Positions 53,500 to 62,400 of a stretch of 64,000 nucleotides of DNA are shown here, piece after piece. Numbering within the stretch: position 1 is the first letter of the stretch; each line of letters opens with the position of its first letter. The notes beneath the pieces are model-generated. The model was given only the letters and a program-made list of their open reading frames with translations, did no database searches and was not told where the DNA came from. The DNA is from JAGQYH01 sp041393015 (GTDB lineage Bacteria; Bacteroidota; Bacteroidia; Chitinophagales; JADIYW01), in NCBI GenBank assembly GCA_041393015.1, contig JAWKKV010000001.1, positions 124,001 through 188,000 on the forward strand, given 5' to 3'. Made by a program: the position numbers and the translations under genes.

Positions 53500-54234
53500 A
53501 TGACAGCTACTAACTACACGCCTAAAAAACTATTTAACAATAAAAAGGCCGTACCAAAGGCTTTTAATCGAGTAGCAAAGCTATATGATTTAGCAACTTA
53601 TTTAAGTCAAGGTTACCAAATTGATTTAGATAAAAGTGCACATTGGTTAAATTTAAAAGGTGACGAAACAGTTCTAGATTTATGCTGTGGGACAGGAAAA
53701 TCTACCAGTGCATGTTTAAAGCTATTGCCTAATGGAAAGATCACCGGCGTTGATAATTCTGAAGGAATGTTAGAAGTGGCTAGCAAAAAATTTGATTCAG
53801 AAATTAAAGAAGGCAAAGTGAACTTGTTTCTACAAGATGCCATGTCATTAGACTTACCTGACGAGAGCTACGATGCTGTTTTTACCGCTTATGGATTGAG
53901 AAATATGCCCGATTTCGATTTGTTTTTAAAAGGTGTTCATGGCGTTTTAAAATCCGGTGGAAAGATTGGGATTCATGATTATTCTTTAAAGAGCAATGGT
54001 TGGGCTAAAACTTATTGGAAAGTCTTGGGATATGGTTTTATCGTTCCTTTTTGTACTGTTTTAACCGGCAGTTCCACTATTTTTAGATATCTAATTAAAA
54101 GTGTAGTGAATTTTCTTCCTCCTGAGAAGATTGTTGAATTATTGGAGAAAAATGGATTTAAAGATGTACAAATTCATGAGCACAGCAGTTGGCGTAAGCC
54201 AATACTACATACTATAACTGCGGTGAAGATTTAA
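53500..54234 (+). CDS. UbiE/MenG-like SAM-dependent methyltransferase
   Basis: This 244-residue protein has a class I methyltransferase fold with motif I LDLCCGTGKST (about 60-70), a TGVDNSEGML acidic loop and TAYGLRNMPDFD. YGLRNMPD matches the UbiE/COQ5 signature G-x-RN. In Bacteroidota such enzymes methylate demethylmenaquinone. The protein is only moderately similar to MenG from its motifs, so the quinone role is likely but not certain. It starts 174 bp after the aminopeptidase. Confidence 0.83.
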   Translation: MTATNYTPKKLFNNKKAVPKAFNRVAKLYDLATYLSQGYQIDLDKSAHWLNLKGDETVLDLCCGTGKSTSACLKLLPNGKITGVDNSEGMLEVASKKFDSEIKEGKVNLFLQDAMSLDLPDESYDAVFTAYGLRNMPDFDLFLKGVHGVLKSGGKIGIHDYSLKSNGWAKTYWKVLGYGFIVPFCTVLTGSSTIFRYLIKSVVNFLPPEKIVELLEKNGFKDVQIHEHSSWRKPILHTITAVKI

Positions 54235-54414
54235 TTTTTATGCTTTTAACTAAAGTCCTAGCTTAAACTCTTATCCGTTAGTTAAGTGTATGATATTACA
54301 AATAAGGATAAATAATCTAGAATTACAGTAATAAAACATTGCAAAAAACTCAACCATTTTGTTAGATTTTGTGTTGTATTAATAGATTTTGAACTCACGA
54401 AAAAGCAAGATAAT

Positions 54415-55662
54415 ATGGCCAAATTTTACAGATTTTCTTTAATTCTCGTTATTCTTTTTTGCCAAGTTAAGCTTGACGCCCAAGATATTTTTAGGCAAGA
54501 AGCCATGAGACTTGTTCAGTTAGCTGACAATATGATGCAGATTGGTGATTTTGAGCATGCTGAATTCAAATATTCTGATGCCATTGACGTCGATAATACA
54601 TTTGCCGACGCTTACATGAAAAGGGCTAAATTGTACATGATTCTTGAACGTTATGAAGAAGCTATTTCAGATTATGACAAAGCGATATCAATAAACCCCT
54701 TTTCGGAATACATCTATAACGAAAGAGCAAAGATTAAGATGCTTGCTGCTGACTATAAAGGTGCTTTAGATGATTTTAATACTTCCATCTCTATTAATCC
54801 AAATCAATCAGATATTATTGAAGCTAGAGTTGAGGACTTACTAGCTTTAAATCAATATGAGCAGGCTATAAAGGACTTAGATACCTTAACTCAACTTAAC
54901 TACTATTCTCCAGAAAAGAGATTTGAGAAGATGGCTATGGTTTATTTGCTAATGAATGATTATGCCAATTTTGAAGATCATATTGACTCTGCTTTAGCGA
55001 TTAACCCATTATCATCTATTGCTTATGATCTTCAAGGTATAGCTTATCTCAAAAAGCGTAGCTACAATGATGCTATAACATCATTTTCAAAAGCTATTGA
55101 ATTAAACCCTGAATTTGCCTTAGCTTACTACAATAGAGCTATCGCGAATAGATATTTGGGAAATATAGACCAAGCTAAAAGTGATTTAAATAAATCTATC
55201 GCCATTAATCAGCAAATTGAGCATGTTTATTTTATGAAGGCGCTCATTAAAAAGGAAAACGGAGATATAGATGGTGCATTAGAAGACTATAATAATGCTA
55301 TAACGGTTGATAATAATTATGAAAATGCACTTTATAATAGGGCTTATACTTTAAAGCTTATAGGTGACTATGATAAAGCTTTAAAGGATGTTAATCAAAT
55401 TATTGAACTTGACCCCGAAAGTGCAGAATTTTGGAATTTAAAAGGTAACATACATCTATTGTTTGGAGACTATAATCCGGCAATTTCCTCTTACTCAACT
55501 GCTATTAATATAAACCCTGACTTTTATCAAGCATATTATAATAGAGGATTAGCTTATGTAATCAATTATAGAAGATTTCAAGGGTGTGATGATTTACAAT
55601 TTGCCTTCAAAAACGGTTATAAAATTGCTAAAGAAGCTCATTTAAATTTCTGCGTTCAGTAA
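54415..55662 (+). CDS. Exported TPR-repeat protein
   Basis: This 415-residue protein has a signal peptide (about 1-22, ending KLDAQ) and about ten tetratricopeptide repeats, each with the spacing W/Y-x2-L/A-x-A (for example ADAYMKRAKLYMILERYEEA and FALAYYNRAIANRYLGNIDQA, the first cut to its core). TPR arrays mediate protein-protein contact. Location is probably periplasmic. The target is unknown. No operon partner is evident. Confidence 0.85.
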   Translation: MAKFYRFSLILVILFCQVKLDAQDIFRQEAMRLVQLADNMMQIGDFEHAEFKYSDAIDVDNTFADAYMKRAKLYMILERYEEAISDYDKAISINPFSEYIYNERAKIKMLAADYKGALDDFNTSISINPNQSDIIEARVEDLLALNQYEQAIKDLDTLTQLNYYSPEKRFEKMAMVYLLMNDYANFEDHIDSALAINPLSSIAYDLQGIAYLKKRSYNDAITSFSKAIELNPEFALAYYNRAIANRYLGNIDQAKSDLNKSIAINQQIEHVYFMKALIKKENGDIDGALEDYNNAITVDNNYENALYNRAYTLKLIGDYDKALKDVNQIIELDPESAEFWNLKGNIHLLFGDYNPAISSYSTAININPDFYQAYYNRGLAYVINYRRFQGCDDLQFAFKNGYKIAKEAHLNFCVQ

Positions 55663-55792
55663 ATTGTTTAAAGAGATAATCTTGAGGTGTTAGTTTTTAA
55701 AAAATCTTGTTAGAAGATACAAAGAGACTAGATATGTATATGTTAAAATAGGGAACATATCCCACTATAATGGCTGTCCATATCAAACTATA

Positions 55793-56281
55793 TCACAATT
55801 CAGATACATTCCCTTTGATTATCAAGTTAGGATATTTCCTTTTAATCTTGTTCAACTCCTTAGAAGGAAATCTAACGCCATCAAATTCTATAATTTTTAA
55901 ATTCGGCAACTTTAAAAGTTGCTTAGGTAAAGTATAAAGTCCATCTGTATCGTAATCATTACCAAAAATGATAAACTCCTCTAATTGCTTTAGTCTTTTA
56001 AAATTTAATTCATCAATCACTTGAGATGGATTTTCAATGGTAATTGATTTTATATCCTTTCTATGATGCATGATATATTGATTAATCCTTTCAACGGCCT
56101 TCTCATCATCTGTATAACAAAGGCATTCATATTCTTCAGAATCTCCGCAAAGTTCACCTATCTGTCTTAAAACTAAAGCTTCCTTAGCCTTATTAATTTT
56201 CCTTTCTGTTGATGCTTGAATATTTGCAGTGATACCTACTAAGCATAGAATTAATGTGAGTGTAAAACGTCTTCCGTACAT
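55793..56281 (-). CDS. Small secreted protein with a short leucine-rich-repeat-like C-terminus
   Basis: This 162-residue protein has a signal peptide (residues 1-23, NIQAS end). The mature part includes a Cys-rich segment (GDSEEYECLCYTDDEK) and a C-terminal half with LPKQLLKLPNLKIIEFDGV, similar to a leucine-rich repeat. I do not recognise the family. It lies just downstream of the giant gene's terminator and in the same direction. Confidence 0.65.
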   Translation of the reverse strand: MYGRRFTLTLILCLVGITANIQASTERKINKAKEALVLRQIGELCGDSEEYECLCYTDDEKAVERINQYIMHHRKDIKSITIENPSQVIDELNFKRLKQLEEFIIFGNDYDTDGLYTLPKQLLKLPNLKIIEFDGVRFPSKELNKIKRKYPNLIIKGNVSEL

Positions 56282-56366
56282 ATCAAAATCTTTATCAATT
56301 GATATGCAATAGTTATACCAATTTATTAGAGTGCTCCCAATTGATTCCTATTGTGACAAGTGATCA

Positions 56367-56406
56367 CAAAAAAAAGAGTGGTAAAACTTTCGCCTTACCA
56401 CTCTTT
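56367..56406 (-). terminator. Terminator of the giant repeat protein gene
   Basis: A perfect 12-bp stem (aaagagtggtaa, 56373-56384; ttaccactcttt, 56395-56406) with a 10-base loop runs into eight T on the minus strand. It lies 22 bp past the stop of the giant gene. Confidence 0.93.
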
Positions 56407-56427
56407 CAAATTTGTTTTTATCAATGA

Positions 56428-59400
56428 TTATCTATCAATTCCTATTTCAAGACAATCAGGTGTATCACAATCACCACAATCTACTTGTGTTACTGTGATT
56501 TTCAATCTTTGTGCACTTTCACAACCGCTTACTAAAGCTCTTTCACCTACATAATAGATGCCTGGAGTTATTGGCGTAAAGCTAGTCGTTCCAACTGCAA
56601 TTGGTGTTCCTCCTACTGGTACAGTATACCAATCAGCTGTTGCACCCGCTGAAATAAATACCACTAAAGTTGGAAGTGGCTTATTGTTGCAAGCTTCCAC
56701 TTCATCTACTCCGTTTGGCATTCCTACTTCAGGACATGGACAGTTAGGTGAGTTGAACATTCTAGTTGCTTTACAGCCATTCACGTTAGTTACTGTAATT
56801 ACTAAGTTGATACCCACTGGAATACTATCCACTCTGTAAACACCGTTTGCAAAGCTTAATATTCCTGCTGACACGCTAACTGTTCCTTCGTTGATTGTAA
56901 ATTCAGAGTAATAGCTCTGTAAATTATCATTACAGTTACTACTAGTTACTACTGTAATAACAGGTAACTTATCTACTTCCACTTTAACTGTGCCTTCAGC
57001 TGTACAACCAAACTCATTAGCAATAACCAATGTATAAAGGCCTGTATCGCTTAATGTAGCATCAGTTATAATTGGATTCTCTAGAGTTGAACTAAATCCA
57101 TTAGGACCTGACCATTGGTAACTATTTGCAGTTGCATTTGCAAACAATTTAATGGTGTCACCAACACAAGTAATCGCAGCAGTTGGAACAGGAGCATTTG
57201 GTGATGGATTAACAGTAACTGTTACTGTATCCCGTGCCTCACATCCATTAGCATCTGTTAATAATACAATGTAAGATGTTGTAGTTGTAGGATTTACAAC
57301 TTTTTCAGCTCCTAAACCTAATCCATTATCCCACAGATATGTATAAGGAGCTGTTCCACCACTACCAACAGCAGTTAATGTTCTGTTCTCCAATCTACAG
57401 CTTTCTTGATCTGCTCCAGCATCAACATTTGGTGCTGGATAAACAGGAACTTCAAAATCAGCATTTGATACACAACCATTAGCATCTGTCAATGTAACAC
57501 TATAAGTAGTGGTTACAGTTGGACTAACAACAACGGATTGAGTGGTATCTCCAGTATTCCATAAATATTTATATGGTGCCAAACCTCCAGAAGGATTAGC
57601 TATCAATGTAATTGATTCTCCTACACAGATTGGTAATTCTGTAGTAACATCTTCTATTACAATTGATACTGAACAGTTGGTTGAAATACCAGCATCAAAA
57701 TCTGCATAGTTCTGACCGCTTGTTATCGTTACAGTTGTTGTTGTGCCATTATTTGCTGGATTTGCATCACTGTCTTTGGCATCATCACCTCCTTGATTTA
57801 GTGGGCTAAACACGAAACCTGATGGCAATACAAACTGAACTGAGTATGTTCCCGGATCTAAATTCGTGAACTCGTAGAAGCCTGTTCCATCAGTAGTAGT
57901 CGTTGCAATTACGTTACCGTTCTCATCTAGTAAGTTAACTGTTACGTTTTCAATTCCCGGCTCGCCTGCATCTTGGATACCATCAGCATCTAAGTCTTCC
58001 CATACAAAGTCGCCAATACTTGCAGGAGTAATTAATCCTGCATCAATTGTATTGTTCGTCTCTCCACTTTCTAAACTTACTACCGGTGATTGTCCGTTTG
58101 TTGGATTTGCATCACTATCTAGTGCATCGTCTCCGCCTTGATTTGGTGTGGTGAAGTCTACTCCGTTTGGTGCTACGAATTCTACGATGTAATCACCTGG
58201 TGTTAAACCTGTGAACTCATATGAACCATCTGGATTAGTAGTAGTCGTCTGTCCTGTTGGATTGCCGTTACCATCTAATAGATTTACTGTTACGCCACCA
58301 ATTCCTGGCTCACCTGCATCTTGGATACCATTACCATTTAAGTCTTCCCATACAAAATCTCCAATGCTGGCACATAAGTTTGGATCTACTACTACTTTAA
58401 TTGTATCACTACTGGTACATCCTTTAGCATCTGTAACTTTTACTGAATAATCTGTAGTTACTGTTGGATTTACTGTAATACTTGCTGTTGTTGCTCCTGT
58501 GCTCCATAAGAAGTTATAAGCTGGTGAACCACCATTAGCTGTTGCTGTTAATACAACACTTTGAGTGGCACATATTGATATCGTTGGATCTGATGATCCG
58601 TTTGCTGTAATATTGACAGTTGGTGAAGGATTAACAGTAATTTTAACTGTATCTGAATCCTTACATCCATTAGCATCTGTTAACGTCACTATATAAGATG
58701 TAGTTACATCTGGATTTACCGTTTTAACCGCTCCTGAACCTAAGCCATTATTCCACTCATAAGTATATGGAGCTGTTCCACCATTTCCTACTGCCGTTAA
58801 GACAACTTCTTCTAATTTACAAATCTCTTGATCAAGACCTGCATTAACTGCAGGAGTTGGATAAACTGTAATTGTAACAGAATCCTTACCAATACAACCT
58901 AATTGATTATAAGCAGTTATATAATAGGTAGTTGTTACCGTTGGTGTTACTTCTAAATAAGAAGAATATGCTCCTGGAATAGCCCCTGCTGCAGTGCTCC
59001 ATTGCTGGAAGAATGCATTAGGATCGGCAGGACCACCAATTGTTAGTGTTTCTCCTAAACAAATTCCTTTATCAGGACCTGCTTCTGGTTTAGGATTCAA
59101 ATCAACATCAACAAAAACAGTTACTGATTGTGAATTTGTACAACCATTTTGAGTTACTGTAACTGTATAAGTAGTTGTCACCGGAGGTGTTACTGTTGGA
59201 TTAGAAACTGTATTATTATTAATGAACAAGTTTGGTGTCCATAAATAATTAGCTCCTTGAGGACCAGTTGGACTTCCACCAATTGTAACAGAAGCTCCCT
59301 CACATATTGTTTTGTCTTCACCCGCTGAAGCAAATACTTCTTGAGTAATATTAATAGGGTGATCATAACTTTCTTTACAAGCACCTCTTGTCACTTCTAA

Positions 59401-62400
59401 AGAAGCTAAATAAACTCCCGGCTCACTCCAGCTAACTAATACACTTGGATCAGTTGATGATGAAGGAGTTGCAGGACCATTAAAGAACCACTCATAAGTT
59501 GCTCCAGGAACTATTGGACTTACTGAGAACAACATTTGTTCGCCAGCACATCTCGTTGATGGTCCACTAATTCCAGAAGTGAAGTCAGCATCAACAGTTA
59601 CAGTTATATTGTCTGTATTAGTACAATTGTTTGCATCTTTTACGGTTACCGAATAAGTAGTTGTAGCATTAGGAGTAACTGTAATAGAAGCGTTGGTTGA
59701 ACCATTGCTCCATGTATATTGATATGGAGATAAACCACCATTTACTAAAGCAGTTAAAGTAATTGACTCTCCGCTACAAATTGCTGTATCGTTACCAATA
59801 TTTACATTTGGAACTTCGTTTACTGTAATTCTAACATCATCCGTTGAAGTACAACCATTTGCATCCGTTAAAACTACAGTGTACACTGTAGTTACTGAAG
59901 GACTTACTACATGTGTAGCTCCCGTACCTAATCCATTATCCCATTGATAAGTGTAAGGACCAGTTCCACCGTTTCCAGTAGCCGTTAAAGTAACTTGCTC
60001 TACACCACAAGTTGATTGGTTAGCTCCTGCATTGACCGTTGGATTTTGATATACCGTTATGGTTACTTCATCTGTATCTGTACATCCGTTAGCATCTGTT
60101 ACTGTTACCGTATAAACAGTAGTAACATTAGGAGATACTGTTTGATTAGCACCGCTTCCAATTCCATTATTCCAACTAAATGAATAAGGTGGTGTTCCAC
60201 CAGTGGCAGTAGCTGATAAATTAGCATTTGAACCTTCACAAATTGCATCTCCTTCACCTGCATCTGCTGTTGGTGTAGGATTAACCGTTACAATTGCTGA
60301 ATCTATCCCGATACAACCAAAAGAATTAGTTGCAGTTACGTAGTATTTGGTAGTAACACTAGGATTAACCGTTAATAAAGACTCGTTAGCACCAGCAATA
60401 TCTCCAGATACAGTGCTCCATTGATAAGTTACATTTGGTATAACACCATCACTACCAATAATAGCAGTTGATCCATCACAAATAACTTTGTCAGGTCCAG
60501 CTTCTGGTCTTGGATTAAGATTTACATCTACAAATACTGTAACTGATTCGTTACGTGTACATCCATTTTGAGTTACCTGTACGGTATATGTAATGGTTAC
60601 CGGAGGTGTCGCTGTTGGATTAGCTGTATTGTTGTTGTTCAAAAATAAATTTGGTGTCCAAAGATATTGAGCTCCACTAGGACCTGTTGGCATTCCACCT
60701 ATTGTAGTAGAAGCACCTTGACATATAGTTTTATCAGGACCTGCTGCTGCAAATACCTCTTGAGTGATAATTATATTTTTTGTATAAGTTTCCACACATA
60801 CTCCTCTTGTTACTACAAGCGTAGCTGTATATGTTCCTTCTGCACTCCATTCCACTACAACACTTGGATTAGTAGATGCAGTTGGTGTTGCAGGACCTGT
60901 GAACGTCCAGCTATAAGTAGCGCCAGCAACAGCAGGTGAAGCTGCGAAAAGAATTCCTTCTCCAGCACATCTTGTGTCAGGAGCATTAATACCAGATGTA
61001 AATGAAGGTTCAACGGTGATCGTTACTTCATCTGTACTTGTACAGTTTTTAGCATCTGTAACAGTTACAGCATAAGTAGTTGTCGTATTTGGACTTACTG
61101 TTTTAGTAGCACCTGCTCCTAATCCATTATCCCAAATGTAAGTAAATGGTGCTGTTCCACTAGTTGTGCTAGCTTGTAATTGAACATCTTCCCCTTGACA
61201 GATAACTGCATCAGTTCCTGCATTTACAATTGGCTTAGGATTTACGGTAATAGTTACCTCATCAGTATCCTCACATCCATTTGCATCAGTTACTGTTACC
61301 GTATAAGTAGTTGTTTGAGTTGGTGTTAATGTTTTGGATGCTCCAACTCCCAATCCATTATTCCAATTGTATGTGTAAGGCGCTGCACCACCGTTGGCAT
61401 TTGCTGAAATTGTAATCTCCTCCGGTCCACAAGTTGATTGATCCGGACTCGCAGTTACTATTGGATTCTCGTTTACAGTTACTACTACATCATCACTCGC
61501 TACACAGTTTTTATCACTTGTTACAGTAACGGTATATGTAGTAGTTGCAGATGGATTTACTGTAATTGAAGCTGTTGTAGCTCCTGTAGACCATAAATAA
61601 GTTCCACCGCCAGTAGCAGTAAGTGTTACTTGATCTCCGTTACATATAGTTGCTCCTTCGCCAGCATTTGCTGTTGGTAAAGGATTGATGGTTAATTTAA
61701 CTGGTGTTCTAGCATCGCTTACACATCCAGGGAATGCAGGAAGATACGCTTCAGCATAAAAAGTACCAGCAGTTGTTGGTGTATAAGATGTAGTATTAGC
61801 AGCAATTAAGTTACCTCCTGTTGGAGCGTCATACCAATTTACAGAAGTAAATAAGCCAACAGTTACAGAAAGCGTAGGAATAGTTTCTCCCATGCAAATT
61901 TCCTTATCTCCACTATCAGGAGTTGGAGGACCTACAGGAGGGCAAAGACAATTTGGACTTGTAATAGTTTGTTCTATTTGACATCCTGTAGCAGTAATAG
62001 TTGCTGTAATCGTAATGTCTTGGCCGTTAGGAATATCCAATATAGACCATGAATTACCTCCATTATTTACTACCGTACCAAAAGTTGAAACAACTTGGTT
62101 AGCATTGGTTGTCAATTCAACATTGTAAACTGACACAAATAACTCGCAAGCTTTATCTACAATTACAAATGTAGGTGTTGGATTTACATTGACTGTTACC
62201 TCATCTGTATCTGTACAACCTTTTGCATCTGTTACTGATACCGTGTAAGTGGTAGTTACTTGAGGATTTACTGTTTTACTTGATCCGTTACCTAAGGCAT
62301 TATCCCATTGGTAAATATAAGGAGCTGTACCATTAGTTGCGCTAGCACTTAATGTTACTGATTCATCAGCACAAACAGTAACATCATTTCCCGCATTTGC

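Noticed and set aside
60667..60939. 90-residue Cys/Ser-rich ORF opposite the giant gene
   Set aside because: It is a complement of repeated Thr/Val codons and has no start or family signal.
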